NCBI RefSeq assembly: GCF_900142325.1
Contig: NZ_FRAM01000001.1
Coordinates: 1,426,001-1,490,000 of the forward strand
Direction of reading: 5' to 3'
DNA: 64,000 nucleotides
Origin: Epilithonimonas mollis
GTDB lineage: Bacteria; Bacteroidota; Bacteroidia; Flavobacteriales; Weeksellaceae
Shown here: positions 16,458-26,542 of the stretch, piece by piece
Layout of the letters: the number at the start of each line of letters is the position of its first letter
Numbering within the stretch: the first letter of the stretch is position 1
Translations under genes and position numbers: made by a program
The notes under the pieces: generated by a model
What the model saw: only the letters and a program-made list of their open reading frames with translations
Database searches by the model: none
What the model was told of the DNA's origin: nothing

Positions 16458-17938
16458 TATTCTATATAGATTTTTTCAAGATGCAGCTCTGCTTGTTTTC
16501 CGCCCGGATTCTTTTTATCTTTTTTAAAATATTCAATCAATCCGACATAACCATTTTTAGCAGCAAAGAACCAGGTGTTGGAGTCTTTCTTTTCCAGGTC
16601 TATTTTTTCCAACTTAAAAGATTTTGTTGCATCATTATAAACCAAAATATTCAGAACAAGCTTTTTTTCCTGATCCGGATCTATGAAAAAAGAGGCATAT
16701 CCATTATTATTCTGAATACTCTGCCCATATCTGTATTTTGGATACAGACTTTTATTAACTTCATTAGAAGCCATTTTTACAACTTTGAAATTCTGATCCA
16801 AAATCAGGTAAAAAAGTTCTGTAAACTTGTATCCACCAGACATAAAATCTGACTTAAATGTTTCTCCAAAAACCAGGTGTGTTCCGTCTGGTCTGATCTC
16901 GAAATCTTTAAAATCCAGAAATCCTTCCTTTGCTATTTTACCATTGACATCAATAGGAACATACGTCGCCAGATCTGTAAATGGAACATAGCTGTTGGTG
17001 ACTACGTTACCTCCGTTCCTTTTATAGCTTTTTTTGAAAATCCCGAGTTTATTCATCGTAAAAGCCGCGGATGTCTGATCTCCGCTATAATACTCGCCAA
17101 TGCTCACCAGATCATCGCCTATGAATTTTACTGTGTTTATGACCAGTTTCTTTCCGGATTCATCCATTGATGAAAAGGCGGATTCTTTACCATTTTCCGT
17201 ATCAAGGATAAGCAGCTTGCTGGAGAGATATTTTTTCTTTTTGAAATAATTAGCCTTCAGTGCGATACTTTTTTCGTCATTGGCAAGAAAGTCATATTCA
17301 TAAAAGTGTTCCGGTGTTTCTCCGACTTTGGTAGGCAAGATCCATTTTTGATTGCCGTCCAGATCAATAAAAATACCGTTCTTCATAAAAGAATAAGAAC
17401 CGCTGATCGATCTGTTTGCTAAAAGAAAACCTTTGTCTTTTGCTTTATAAGCCAGACCACCTTCATTATAGAATTTATCAAAGCTATCTTTAAGAACTGT
17501 GTTTTCCGTGTTCATTAGCTGATAATTCTGCAAAGTAAATGGCTTTTTCACTTCGGCAGTTTTGATGTCGATCAAAACATACTGCTGATTTTTATAAAAT
17601 CCTCCTGAAGCCAGTTCTGTAAAACCCAACAGTACTTTTCCTTTGTTGAATAATGCCTGACTAAGCCTTTGATTGGGAACCTGGCGGGCAATTACAAATT
17701 CATTTGTTGATATTTTGTTAAAATTTTTATCGAGAATGATGTATTTGTATTTGTTTTGTCTGGCATCGATTTTATCCAGCTTATGTAGCTCCAGATATCC
17801 GAAAAGCTCTTCACCGTCATAGAGAGATTTGAACTCTTCCAGCTCACCCCCAAGATTCCCTAGGATTTCATAAGTCTGCGCATAAACACGGCTGCCTGTC
17901 ATAAAGATGATCAGAAATAACATTAATAGTTTTTTCAT
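16457..17938 (-). CDS. Hypothetical secreted protein, coupled to an M48 peptidase
   Basis: I do not recognise a family. The 493-residue product has a clear signal peptide (about 1-20, ending SRVYAQ) and no further membrane segment. The rest is rich in short beta segments of the type YIILDKNFNKIST, LLILDTENGK, FYLILDQNFKVVKM, which recur and suggest a propeller-like repeat fold (inference). Its ATG overlaps the stop of the upstream M48 peptidase gene by 4 bases, so the two are translationally coupled. A function as partner, inhibitor or substrate of the peptidase is possible but not shown. Confidence 0.8.
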   Translation of the reverse strand: MKKLLMLFLIIFMTGSRVYAQTYEILGNLGGELEEFKSLYDGEELFGYLELHKLDKIDARQNKYKYIILDKNFNKISTNEFVIARQVPNQRLSQALFNKGKVLLGFTELASGGFYKNQQYVLIDIKTAEVKKPFTLQNYQLMNTENTVLKDSFDKFYNEGGLAYKAKDKGFLLANRSISGSYSFMKNGIFIDLDGNQKWILPTKVGETPEHFYEYDFLANDEKSIALKANYFKKKKYLSSKLLILDTENGKESAFSSMDESGKKLVINTVKFIGDDLVSIGEYYSGDQTSAAFTMNKLGIFKKSYKRNGGNVVTNSYVPFTDLATYVPIDVNGKIAKEGFLDFKDFEIRPDGTHLVFGETFKSDFMSGGYKFTELFYLILDQNFKVVKMASNEVNKSLYPKYRYGQSIQNNNGYASFFIDPDQEKKLVLNILVYNDATKSFKLEKIDLEKKDSNTWFFAAKNGYVGLIEYFKKDKKNPGGKQAELHLEKIYIE

Positions 17939-19224
17939 GGTTTGTTTTTTTGTTTAGCCTGGATAACGAGTTTATCAAGATAGGCATTAGAAATATTATC
18001 AAAAAAAGTATAAAAAAGCTGCTCGCTTTTGCTATGTTCTTTGGGATTTGGAAATATAATATATTTACCGTAGTTTTTTGATTCTCTTGCAGTTTTCAGC
18101 TGTTTTAAATTTTCTGACAGCATATTGGCTGCAAATCTGTCATTGGGATGCTTTTTAAGATATAGCATCGAAAAATAAAGAGATCTTCCATAATTTTTCA
18201 GAAGATATGCGTTTTGAATATTTTCGAGTTCTGCCGCTTGCTTTAACTCCTGAAAAATCAAATTATTTTTTTCAAAAACCTGATTTTGGTTGCCTTCCAG
18301 ATTTTTAACAATATTGATACGTTCCTCACAAGAGGGATGTGTTTTTAGAGAATCGATATTCCATTTAAAAAAATTCTCATCGATGCTGGTGTATTCAGAA
18401 AGGTTATCTCCGGAAAATAGCCTGGCATCAGCAGATTCCAGAGAAAGAATTTTATGGAAATCTTCCGTCGTCAGGCTATCTTTTTCTATATCAGACGTTT
18501 CCAGTATTTTCAGAAGCCTTAATATTTCGCTGGTGGAATATTTAGTTTGTTTTATGATTTCCAGAGACTTTTTATCTGCTTCAATCTCATCTTCTCTGTT
18601 CTTTTTCTGATTGTCATAAACCAGACTTTTAAGAAGAGATTCTGCCTCCTTATTTTTATTGAATTTATGTTTTTTGATTTGTTTAGCCTCGGAAATCAAC
18701 TCATCATCTGTAGAAATCTGAACATATTTATCCACTTTATTTTTAGAATGAGCTAAAACATTATGACCAAGTTCATGAGCTAAAACGGCAGCTAGCTGAT
18801 TCTCGTTTTCCAGAATTGTCAAAAAATTCTGATTAAAAATCAACATGCCGTTCATCGTCATATAGGCATTCTTTGTCTCATCCCGTGAAATCAATATTTT
18901 CAACCGTTTAGCATTATCTCCATAGGACGAAAATTCAGAAACAATACTTCTGATGTAGTCTTCCAGTTTTGGATAAATATAGATCTCATTGTTATTAACA
19001 TCCCTTATCAGACTGTCAAATATACTGTTATAAAGATTGTTATAAATCTTCCTTTTGTCAGAAGGTTGTAACCTTGCAGACTGAACAAAAGCTTTTTTAT
19101 CTTCCTGAAGTTTGCTGATTAAGTCTTTTTTATAAATATAATTAGCCGTGTCAGTTGGCCTGTAGATATCCTGAGATCTGGACAAACTGTAAAAGAAAAT
19201 GAAAAAACAAAAAAACTGCTTCAC
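17935..19224 (-). CDS. M48 family zinc metallopeptidase, secreted
   Basis: A signal peptide (about 1-17) precedes a gluzincin domain: HELGH at 150-154 in AAVLAHELGHNVLAH and the third ligand in DEIEADKKSLEI (Glu215). It lacks the four membrane helices of HtpX, so it resembles the soluble periplasmic BepA/Oma1-type members that survey outer-membrane protein assembly (family knowledge). The C-terminal ~170 residues are helical and may hold degenerate TPRs. It lies 6 bases downstream of lepA and overlaps the next gene by 4 bases, so lepA, this gene and the hypothetical form one operon. Confidence 0.87.
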   Translation of the reverse strand: MKQFFCFFIFFYSLSRSQDIYRPTDTANYIYKKDLISKLQEDKKAFVQSARLQPSDKRKIYNNLYNSIFDSLIRDVNNNEIYIYPKLEDYIRSIVSEFSSYGDNAKRLKILISRDETKNAYMTMNGMLIFNQNFLTILENENQLAAVLAHELGHNVLAHSKNKVDKYVQISTDDELISEAKQIKKHKFNKNKEAESLLKSLVYDNQKKNREDEIEADKKSLEIIKQTKYSTSEILRLLKILETSDIEKDSLTTEDFHKILSLESADARLFSGDNLSEYTSIDENFFKWNIDSLKTHPSCEERINIVKNLEGNQNQVFEKNNLIFQELKQAAELENIQNAYLLKNYGRSLYFSMLYLKKHPNDRFAANMLSENLKQLKTARESKNYGKYIIFPNPKEHSKSEQLFYTFFDNISNAYLDKLVIQAKQKNKP

Positions 19225-19230
19225 AGAAAA

Positions 19231-21027
19231 TTAATCATTAAGCTTCAAAACCGCCATAAACGCCGACTGCGGAACTTCTACCCTACCAATCTGCTTCATC
19301 TTTTTCTTTCCTTCTTTCTGCTTCTCAAGAAGTTTACGTTTTCTGGAAATATCACCTCCGTAACATTTTGCGGTAACGTCTTTTCTTAAAGCTTTAATCG
19401 TTTCTCTGGCGATAACTTTTGTTCCCAAAGCGGCCTGAACCGCAATATCAAACTGTTGTCTCGGAATCAGTTCACGCAGTTTTTCACACATCTTTTTACC
19501 GATGTGATACGCATTGGAATCGTGAATTAATGAAGATAAAGCATCCACCATATCGCCATTAATCAAAATATCCATTTTCACCAATTTAGAAGCTCTGAAG
19601 CCAATCGGATGATAATCAAAAGATGCATAACCTTTGGAAATAGATTTCAATCTGTCATAAAAATCGAAAACCACTTCTGCTAAAGGCATATTGAAAATCA
19701 ATTCCACTCTGTCAGATGTCAGGTAACTTTGGTTGACAATCTCACCACGCTTTTCAATACAAAGTGTCATCACGGAACCCACGAAATCCGATTTTGTAAT
19801 AATTGAAGCCTTAATAAATGGCTCTTCAACACGATCCATGGTGGTTGGATCCATCATTTCGGATGGATTATTGATCAATATTACTTCTTCAGGATCTTTT
19901 TTGGTAAATCCGTGGTAAGATACGTTCGGAACTGTAGTGATTACGTTCATATTGAATTCTCTGTCCAACCGTTCCTGAACGATTTCCATATGCAACATTC
20001 CCAGGAAGCCGCAACGGAATCCAAAACCAAGCGCCGCCGAACTTTCCGGCTCGAAAACCAGAGAAGCGTCATTCAACCTTAATTTTTCAAGGGAAAATCT
20101 TAGTTCTTCAAAATCTTCGGAATCGATCGGATAAATTCCGGCAAAAACCATTGGTTTTACCTCTTCAAAACCTTCAATCGGTCCTGCTGCAGGTTTTTCA
20201 AATGAAGTAATCGTATCACCAACTTTAACTTCCCTGGCATCTTTGATTCCGGAAACTAGATAACCTACATCTCCGCATTCTACGCTTTTCTTTGGAACCT
20301 GTTTCAGCTTCAAAGTTCCCACCTCATCTGCTCCATATTCTTTTCCGGTGGCGAAGAATTTTATTTTTTCGTTTTTAGAAATACTTCCGTTTACCACTTT
20401 GAAATATGCTTCAATTCCTCTGAACGGATTGTAAACCGAGTCAAAAATCAAAGCCTGAAGCGGTGCATCGGGATCACCAACCGGAGCTGGAATCCTTTCC
20501 ACGATCTGTTCTAACAGATGATGTACACCTTCACCGGTTTTTCCGGACACTCTCAAAACATCTTCATATTCACAACCTATAAGATTCATAATTTCGTCGG
20601 TCACTTCTTCCGGATTGGCAGAAGGCAAGTCGATTTTATTCAGAATCGGGATGATAGTTAAATCATTTTCAAGCGCCAGATATAAATTACTAATCGTCTG
20701 TGCCTGAATACTTTGAGCTGCATCAACAATCAGAAGCGCACCTTCGCAAGCTGCGATAGAACGGGAAACTTCGTAAGAAAAGTCAACGTGTCCTGGTGTA
20801 TCAATCAGATTAAGAATAAACTTTTCTCCTTTATATTCATAATCCATCTGGATTGCGTGAGATTTGATTGTGATCCCGCGCTCTTTCTCCAGATCCATAT
20901 CATCCAACGTTTGAGATTGCAATTCTCTCTGCGTAACGGTGTTTGTATATTCCAAAAGACGATCTGCCAACGTGCTCTTACCATGATCGATATGTGCAAT
21001 GATGCAGAAATTCCTGATATTCTTCAT
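19231..21027 (-). CDS. lepA: Elongation factor 4 (LepA)
   Basis: A ribosome-associated GTPase related to EF-G, implicated in ribosome biogenesis and back-translocation. The G domain shows [15 protein letters not shown] (10-24), [15 protein letters not shown] and NKIDLPSA. The LepA-specific C-terminal domain is present and ends in the conserved basic region [20 protein letters not shown]. At 598 residues the length is exactly typical. It is the first gene of a three-gene minus-strand operon; a -7 box lies at 21047-21054. Confidence 0.96.
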   Translation of the reverse strand: MKNIRNFCIIAHIDHGKSTLADRLLEYTNTVTQRELQSQTLDDMDLEKERGITIKSHAIQMDYEYKGEKFILNLIDTPGHVDFSYEVSRSIAACEGALLIVDAAQSIQAQTISNLYLALENDLTIIPILNKIDLPSANPEEVTDEIMNLIGCEYEDVLRVSGKTGEGVHHLLEQIVERIPAPVGDPDAPLQALIFDSVYNPFRGIEAYFKVVNGSISKNEKIKFFATGKEYGADEVGTLKLKQVPKKSVECGDVGYLVSGIKDAREVKVGDTITSFEKPAAGPIEGFEEVKPMVFAGIYPIDSEDFEELRFSLEKLRLNDASLVFEPESSAALGFGFRCGFLGMLHMEIVQERLDREFNMNVITTVPNVSYHGFTKKDPEEVILINNPSEMMDPTTMDRVEEPFIKASIITKSDFVGSVMTLCIEKRGEIVNQSYLTSDRVELIFNMPLAEVVFDFYDRLKSISKGYASFDYHPIGFRASKLVKMDILINGDMVDALSSLIHDSNAYHIGKKMCEKLRELIPRQQFDIAVQAALGTKVIARETIKALRKDVTAKCYGGDISRKRKLLEKQKEGKKKMKQIGRVEVPQSAFMAVLKLND

Positions 21028-21046
21028 TTATAATTCTTGTAATTTG

Positions 21047-21054
21047 CAAAAATA
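21047..21054 (-). promoter_or_regulatory. Probable -7 box for the lepA operon
   Basis: Minus-strand TATTTTTG fits TAnnTTTG, 19 bases before the lepA ATG. Confidence 0.5.
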
Positions 21055-21147
21055 CATTTTTTATTGGGATGTTGGAAGTGAGAAAAGGGATGTCGGTACA
21101 ATAAACGTTAATCTTTCATAAAAAAAATATATTGATGAAAAAAGTTT

Positions 21148-21155
21148 TATTTTTG
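21148..21155 (+). promoter_or_regulatory. Probable -7 box for bamD
   Basis: TATTTTTG fits TAnnTTTG and is followed by CAG. It lies 46 bases before the bamD ATG and is divergent from the lepA box. Confidence 0.5.
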
Positions 21156-21201
21156 CAGATTATTAATAATATTCATATTACAGAATATTCTGACGATCGT
21201 T

Positions 21202-22194
21202 ATGAAGAAATATCTTAGTTTGCTGATGCTGTCGGTGGTTTTGCTTTCTTGTAAAACTGAAATGGATAGAGCAATGAAAAGCGCCGATAAGGATTTTATA
21301 CTGAAGGTTGCTAATGAAAAATTCGCAAAGAAAAAATGGGCAGATGCTCTTGCTTTGTATGACAGGTTACCTAATCTTGTTGCAGGAACCGATGATGCAC
21401 CCAACGTGGTCTTCAATTCGGCCTATGCCAACTATTATGACAAAAACTATAGATTAGCTGCCAATCAGTTTAAAAATTTCACAATCAGTTTCCCTCAGGA
21501 TCCAAGAAAAGAAGAGGCAGCTTACCTGTCAGCACTTTGTTATTACGAAGGCTCCCTGGATTACAATCTGGATCAGAGCAACACAGAATCTGCCATAACA
21601 GAATTGCAGAATTTCTTAAATGAATATCCTGATTCCGAACGCTCCAAAAACATCACCCAATTAATCGATGAGCTAAGTTATAAGCTGGAATTCAAAGCAT
21701 ATGAAAATGCAAAGCAGTATTTTAAAATGGGCGAATATAAAGCAGCTTCGGTTGCTTTTGAAAACGTGCTGGAAGATTTTCCTGCAACCAAGCTGAGACC
21801 GAAAATCTACGATATTATTCTGAAATCAAAATATGAGCTTGCCGTCAACTCTATCTACGACCTGAAGAAAGAAAGACTCGACGCTGCTGCTGCGTACGCA
21901 AAAAGAGTATCCAACGATCTGCCCAATACAGATTATGCTAAAACAGCAAACGATCTCTATACAAAACTGGAAGATGAAAAAGTGAAATTTGCAAAAGTTC
22001 AGGAAGAAGTTGAAAAAAGAAAAGCCGAATACGAGGCCAAAGTGAAAGACGCTGAAGCCAAGCAAAACGAGAAAGAAGAAGAAGCTCAGGAGAAAAACCA
22101 GCTTAGTTTGGAAAAAGCTGCTGAACAGACAAGAAGAGACAGTGCAAAGATCAATACACCTGAACCTCAAGCGACTTTTAAGTTTAAAAGATAA
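21202..22194 (+). CDS. bamD: Outer-membrane protein assembly factor BamD
   Basis: A TPR lipoprotein of the BAM complex, which inserts beta-barrel proteins in the outer membrane. The lipobox VVLLSC gives Cys17. Residues about 30-230 are made of helical TPR-like repeats (KKWADALALYDRLPNL, NYRLAANQFKNFTISFPQD, GEYKAASVAFENVLEDFPAT). Residues about 245-320 are a long charged coiled coil rich in Glu, Lys and Ala, an extension absent from E. coli BamD (about 245 residues). rpoZ follows after 36 bases but has its own -7 box. Confidence 0.92.
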   Translation: MKKYLSLLMLSVVLLSCKTEMDRAMKSADKDFILKVANEKFAKKKWADALALYDRLPNLVAGTDDAPNVVFNSAYANYYDKNYRLAANQFKNFTISFPQDPRKEEAAYLSALCYYEGSLDYNLDQSNTESAITELQNFLNEYPDSERSKNITQLIDELSYKLEFKAYENAKQYFKMGEYKAASVAFENVLEDFPATKLRPKIYDIILKSKYELAVNSIYDLKKERLDAAAAYAKRVSNDLPNTDYAKTANDLYTKLEDEKVKFAKVQEEVEKRKAEYEAKVKDAEAKQNEKEEEAQEKNQLSLEKAAEQTRRDSAKINTPEPQATFKFKR

Positions 22195-22198
22195 TTAC

Positions 22199-22206
22199 TA
22201 TATTTG
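22199..22206 (+). promoter_or_regulatory. Probable -7 box for rpoZ
   Basis: TATATTTG fits TAnnTTTG, immediately after the bamD stop codon and 24 bases before the rpoZ ATG, so rpoZ may be expressed apart from bamD. Confidence 0.5.
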
Positions 22207-22230
22207 CATTCTCAAAAATAATTTCGCCCA

Positions 22231-22554
22231 ATGAGTGTTAAAGATACAAAAGCTGAAGTAAGCACGATCACTTACGACAAAGATAAAATCGAGGAAAAAG
22301 TTGGTAGCATCTACGAAGCTATCGTGATTATGGGTAAAAGAGCCGAACAGATCAACGCTGAGATCCGCTCTGAACTTCATGGAAAATTGGATGAATTTGC
22401 TGTTCACAATTCTACTTTGGAAGAAGTGTTCGAAAACAGAGAACAAATAGAAATCTCCAAACATTACGAAAAACTTCCGAAACCAACATCTATTGCGATC
22501 AAAGAATGGCTGGATGATGAAATCTATTTCAGAAAAACTGAAGAGAAGAAATAA
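22231..22554 (+). CDS. rpoZ: DNA-directed RNA polymerase omega subunit (Bacteroidota type)
   Basis: A small RNA polymerase assembly subunit. The 107-residue protein matches the Bacteroidota RpoZ/Rpb6-like form: IYEAIVIMGKRAEQINAEIR (the conserved helix that contacts beta-prime) and the tail PKPTSIAIKEWLDDEIYF. It lies between bamD and coaBC, a common flavobacterial neighbourhood (from memory), and is followed by a strong terminator. Confidence 0.9.
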   Translation: MSVKDTKAEVSTITYDKDKIEEKVGSIYEAIVIMGKRAEQINAEIRSELHGKLDEFAVHNSTLEEVFENREQIEISKHYEKLPKPTSIAIKEWLDDEIYFRKTEEKK

Positions 22555-22580
22555 TCTTTTTTGATTATTAAGAAATACTG

Positions 22581-22617
22581 AACCGTCTTATTGAAACATC
22601 AATGAGACGGTTTTTTT
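22581..22617 (+). terminator. Rho-independent terminator after rpoZ
   Basis: The arms AACCGTCT (22581-22588) and AGACGGTT (22605-22612) pair perfectly; ATTG and CAAT extend the stem inward. A run of T follows. Confidence 0.88.
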
Positions 22618-22665
22618 GTTATTAAAATTATTAATACTTTCGTTAATAAAAACCATACGTAAAAA

Positions 22666-23859
22666 ATGAGTTTGCAGGGCAAAAAAATCATTCTGGGTAT
22701 CACGGGCGGAATCGCAGCTTATAAAATAAATTATCTCGTCAGGGATTTTGTAAAAGCCGGTGCGGATGTCAGAATCATAATGACAGAGTCTGCTAAAGGT
22801 TTTGTTTCCGAACTGACTTTTTCCACGCTTTCAAAAAATAAGGTCTATACTGATTTTTATAATGAAAACAAAACCTGGAACAACCATGTAGAACTGGCTC
22901 TGTGGGCAGATCTCATGCTCATCGCTCCTTGCACGGCAAACACCTTGGCAAAAATATCCAATGGCATCTGTGACAATTTTCTGATGGCTGTTTATATGTC
23001 TGCAAAATGCCCGGTTATCATTGCACCGGCAATGGACCTCGACATGTATGTACATCCCGCTGTAACCAGAAATATGCGGATAGCCGAAAGTTTCGGACAT
23101 CAGATTATTCCGGCAGAATTCGGGGAATTAGCAAGTGGTCTTGTTGGCCAAGGCAGATTAGCCGAGCCTGAAACTATTTTCAATGCTGTAAACCATCAGC
23201 TTTTTGGTACTGAAAAGAGTTTTACCGGCAAGAAAATCCTGATCACAGCCGGTCCAACTTATGAAAACATCGATCCCGTAAGATTCATCGGGAATCATTC
23301 TTCCGGAAAAATGGGTTTTGATCTCGCAAAAGAAGCTGCTAAAAGAGGTGCAGAAGTCATTCTGGTATCTGGACCATCTTCCCAGCAAATCAATATCGAA
23401 AACGTTTCGGTTTACAGAGTTACCTCGGCTCAGGAAATGTATGATGAGGTCTTCAAACATTATGACAATGCAGATATTGCTATTATGAGTGCTGCAGTCG
23501 CCGATTACACTCCAAAAGTAAAAGCTGCAGAAAAAATTAAAAAAAACGAAAACGAACTGATTATAGAACTTGTCAAAAACAAAGACATTCTCCGAACAAT
23601 GGGCGAGAAGAAAACCCATCAGTTTCTGGTCGGCTTTGCCTTGGAAACTCAAAATGAAGAAGAGAATGCGAAACAAAAGCTCCAGAAGAAAAATCTGGAC
23701 ATGATCATCCTAAACTCCCTTAGAGATGAGGGCGCAGGATTTGCTAACGCAACTAATAAAATCAAAATTTTCACTCCAACAGAAGAACAGTCTTTTTCAT
23801 TGAAATCCAAAGAAGAAGTGGCGAAAGATATTTTGGATTTTGTTACCCGGAAATTGTAA
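22666..23859 (+). CDS. coaBC: Bifunctional phosphopantothenoylcysteine decarboxylase / phosphopantothenate-cysteine ligase
   Basis: Carries out steps two and three of CoA synthesis from phosphopantothenate. The N-terminal CoaC flavoprotein domain (about 1-180) has GITGGIAAYK (11-20), the active-site His74 in NNHVEL and PAMDLDMY (121-128). The C-terminal CoaB Rossmann domain starts KKILITAGPTYENIDPVRFI and has NHSSGKMG. At 397 residues it is full length. The CoaC segment that in E. coli carries the catalytic Cys (ACG) reads LASG here (Ser157), with no nearby Cys; this may be a lineage-wide variant. The gene has its own spacer after the rpoZ terminator. Confidence 0.94.
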   Translation: MSLQGKKIILGITGGIAAYKINYLVRDFVKAGADVRIIMTESAKGFVSELTFSTLSKNKVYTDFYNENKTWNNHVELALWADLMLIAPCTANTLAKISNGICDNFLMAVYMSAKCPVIIAPAMDLDMYVHPAVTRNMRIAESFGHQIIPAEFGELASGLVGQGRLAEPETIFNAVNHQLFGTEKSFTGKKILITAGPTYENIDPVRFIGNHSSGKMGFDLAKEAAKRGAEVILVSGPSSQQINIENVSVYRVTSAQEMYDEVFKHYDNADIAIMSAAVADYTPKVKAAEKIKKNENELIIELVKNKDILRTMGEKKTHQFLVGFALETQNEEENAKQKLQKKNLDMIILNSLRDEGAGFANATNKIKIFTPTEEQSFSLKSKEEVAKDILDFVTRKL

Positions 23860-23950
23860 CAAATCCTTTGGTTTTCCGTTATGATTTTATCGGATTCCGG
23901 ATGCTGATCTTTGGCAGAGAATCCTTATTTTTACAAACCTATTTTATCGA

Positions 23951-24856
23951 ATGAAAAAACTACTTTATATAATCTGCATTTTGTTTTTTGCCCAGACGGC
24001 ATTTTCTCAGGAGCTTCTGGCTAATGTACAGATCAACAACCAACAGATCGCAGGAAGCAACACACAGGTTTTCAGAACTTTGGAAAAATCTTTGCGGGAT
24101 TTTATCAACAATACCAGTTGGACCGGAAAAAAACTGCAGAATTTTGAAAAAGTGAAGTGTAATTTCGCCATTGTGATTTCTGAAAGGCCTTCCAACAACA
24201 GCTTCAAAGGTTCGATTGTGGTTCAGGCAACGCGGCCTGTTTTCAATTCGCAATACGAAACACCGCTGATGAATATTAACGATACCAATTTCTCTTTTGA
24301 ATATAACGAAAATGAGAATCTTGTTTTCAACGAAAGACAGTTCTCTGGAAAAAACCTTATTGACGTCATCAGCTTTTATATCTATGTAATTCTTGGATAT
24401 GATGGTGACAGCTATCAGCTGAAAGGCGGACAACCTTGGTTTGACAAAGCTTTTAAAATCGCTCAAAATTCTCAGAATCAGAATTATGAAGGCTGGAATA
24501 CGATCGAAAGCCAGAGAAACAGAGGCGCATTGATTTCCGGACTTCAAAATGAAAACACTTCTACACTGCGAACTGTTTATTACAGTTATCATAGAGCCGG
24601 TCTAGATAATCTTGCAAAGCAAGACCAGAATCCTGCAAAAAAGACCATTGCCGAATCGCTGATGCAGCTGAAGTTTTACGAGAATAACTTTCAGATGAAC
24701 TATCCTATTAGTGTCTTCCTGGAAACAAAAAGCAATGAGATATTTAATATATTCAATTCGGGTTCAAACACTTCGGTTAACATCAGTGAGCTGAAAACGC
24801 TAATGGGAACGCTTTCTCCAAAAGATATCGATTCCAAATGGGACAAATGGAAATAG
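23951..24856 (+). CDS. porD: DUF4835 protein, PorD-like type IX secretion component
   Basis: PorD is a periplasmic protein needed for the type IX secretion system in Porphyromonas; flavobacterial homologues are annotated DUF4835. The 301-residue product has a signal peptide (about 1-19, ending TAFSQ) and the family pattern: ELLANVQINNQQI, then FRTLEKSLRDFINNTSWT, FYIYVILGYDGDSY, and the end block SPKDIDSKWDKWK. It lies between coaBC and recN in an all-plus run, the usual Bacteroidota order coaBC-DUF4835-recN (from memory). The biochemical role is not known from sequence. Confidence 0.88.
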   Translation: MKKLLYIICILFFAQTAFSQELLANVQINNQQIAGSNTQVFRTLEKSLRDFINNTSWTGKKLQNFEKVKCNFAIVISERPSNNSFKGSIVVQATRPVFNSQYETPLMNINDTNFSFEYNENENLVFNERQFSGKNLIDVISFYIYVILGYDGDSYQLKGGQPWFDKAFKIAQNSQNQNYEGWNTIESQRNRGALISGLQNENTSTLRTVYYSYHRAGLDNLAKQDQNPAKKTIAESLMQLKFYENNFQMNYPISVFLETKSNEIFNIFNSGSNTSVNISELKTLMGTLSPKDIDSKWDKWK

Positions 24857-24892
24857 TTTTAATCATTAATAATCTCTATTAATTTTAAAACT

Positions 24893-26542
24893 ATGCTGTC
24901 ACGGATTTTTATACAGAATTTTGCTCTGATCGACCGATTGGAAATTGATCTCAAAAACGGGCTACAGGTCATCACGGGAGAAACCGGAGCGGGAAAATCT
25001 ATTATTCTGGGGGCACTCAGGCTGATCATGGGAGAGAGAGCAGATTCTAAATCTTTCGCTAAATCCGATGCGAAAAGCATTGTTGAAACCGAATTCAGGA
25101 TTAAAGAAAATTTTAAAGTTTTTTTTGATGCCAATGATCTGGATTTTGAAGAGCACACAATTATCAGAAGAGAAATTCTACCTGGCGGAAAGTCACGTGC
25201 CTTTATTAATGATGTTCCTGTAACCCTGGACATCCTGAGAGAATTGTCGTCAAAATTAATTGATATTCATTCCCAATTCGAAACCTCTAATCTCTTTACG
25301 GAAGAGTTCCAATTCGGGATTCTCGACGGATTAGCAAAAAATAAAATTTTGCTGACTGATTATCAAAAGATTTTTAATGATTTTCAGAAAACAAAAAAAG
25401 AGATAGAGCAGTTAAAAAAATCATTATCCGAAAGCAATAAGGAATCCGATTATAGAAATTTTCTTCTCACAGAATTGGAAGAAGCCGATCTGGATAATCT
25501 TGATTTTGAAACCCTTCAGAATCAGCTGACTCTTCAGGAAAATGCAGAGCAGATCAGTGCACAGTTATCACAATCGCTTTCAAAGCTTAATGCTGAAGAG
25601 TTCGGAATTCTTTCAGGTCTTTTTGACGTTAAAAATAAAATTTCAAAACTGTCTAAGCTTTCCCCGGATTTTAAAGAACTGAGCAACAGACTGGAAGCCA
25701 CTTACCTTGAAATCAAGGATATCAATTCCGAATTTGAAAATAAAGCAGAAGATCTGGAAATGAATCCCCTTTTGCTCCAGAATTTATTATCAACAATCAA
25801 CCGGATCAATTCACTTTTTCTGAAACATCAGGTTGATAACATCGAAGGATTATTATTAATCAGGGAAGACTTATCTGCAGGTCAAAACTCTTTGGAAGAG
25901 ATTGAAAAAGAGCTTGAAATTAAAGAAAAACTAAGCAAAAACCTGGAAATTCAATTAGAATCTCTGGCCAAAAAACTTACTGAAAACAGAATCAAATTCT
26001 CCTCTGTTCTGGAGAATCAGGCCAAAGAAATTTTCCAGAAGCTTGGCCTTGAAAAAGCAGTTCTTAAAATAGAACTTACGGATTCTCGACAATACAATTT
26101 GTTTGGTAAAAATACGATCCAGATTTTGTTTCAGGCTAATTCCGGATTTCCGCTGAAGCCGATCCAAGGTGCAGTCTCAGGCGGCGAAAGGTCAAGAGTA
26201 ATGCTCGCCATCAAAAAAATAATGGCAGAGAATAACGAACTTCCGACTTTAATTCTGGACGAGATTGACACCGGAGTCTCCGGAAGAATCGCGGAGGAAA
26301 TGGGAAAACTGATGCAGGAAATGGCGCAGGATCTGCAACTGATTGTTATTACACATCTGGCACAGATTGCGGCAAAAGGAAATGAAAATTATAAAGTCAT
26401 AAAATCCGACGAAGACAGTATTACCAAAACAACTATTGTGAAACTATCAGAGGCCGAAAAACTTAATGAAATCGCACAGCTTATTTCCGGATCAAAAATC
26501 ACGGAAGCGGCTATTTCCCAAGCTAAAGAGTTAATTGGATAG
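24893..26542 (+). CDS. recN: DNA repair protein RecN
   Basis: An SMC-like ATPase of double-strand break repair. Walker A is GETGAGKS (29-36) near the N-terminus; the signature VSGGERSRVMLAIKKIM and Walker B LILDEIDTGVSG lie in the C-terminal part. Between them is a long coiled coil (about 155-375). At 549 residues it is typical. The last 12 bases overlap the 3' end of the convergent GH3-family gene. Confidence 0.95.
   Translation: MLSRIFIQNFALIDRLEIDLKNGLQVITGETGAGKSIILGALRLIMGERADSKSFAKSDAKSIVETEFRIKENFKVFFDANDLDFEEHTIIRREILPGGKSRAFINDVPVTLDILRELSSKLIDIHSQFETSNLFTEEFQFGILDGLAKNKILLTDYQKIFNDFQKTKKEIEQLKKSLSESNKESDYRNFLLTELEEADLDNLDFETLQNQLTLQENAEQISAQLSQSLSKLNAEEFGILSGLFDVKNKISKLSKLSPDFKELSNRLEATYLEIKDINSEFENKAEDLEMNPLLLQNLLSTINRINSLFLKHQVDNIEGLLLIREDLSAGQNSLEEIEKELEIKEKLSKNLEIQLESLAKKLTENRIKFSSVLENQAKEIFQKLGLEKAVLKIELTDSRQYNLFGKNTIQILFQANSGFPLKPIQGAVSGGERSRVMLAIKKIMAENNELPTLILDEIDTGVSGRIAEEMGKLMQEMAQDLQLIVITHLAQIAAKGNENYKVIKSDEDSITKTTIVKLSEAEKLNEIAQLISGSKITEAAISQAKELIG

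Noticed and set aside
23960-24592. 210-codon minus-strand ORF
   Set aside because: Antisense shadow of the DUF4835/PorD gene with no family features.
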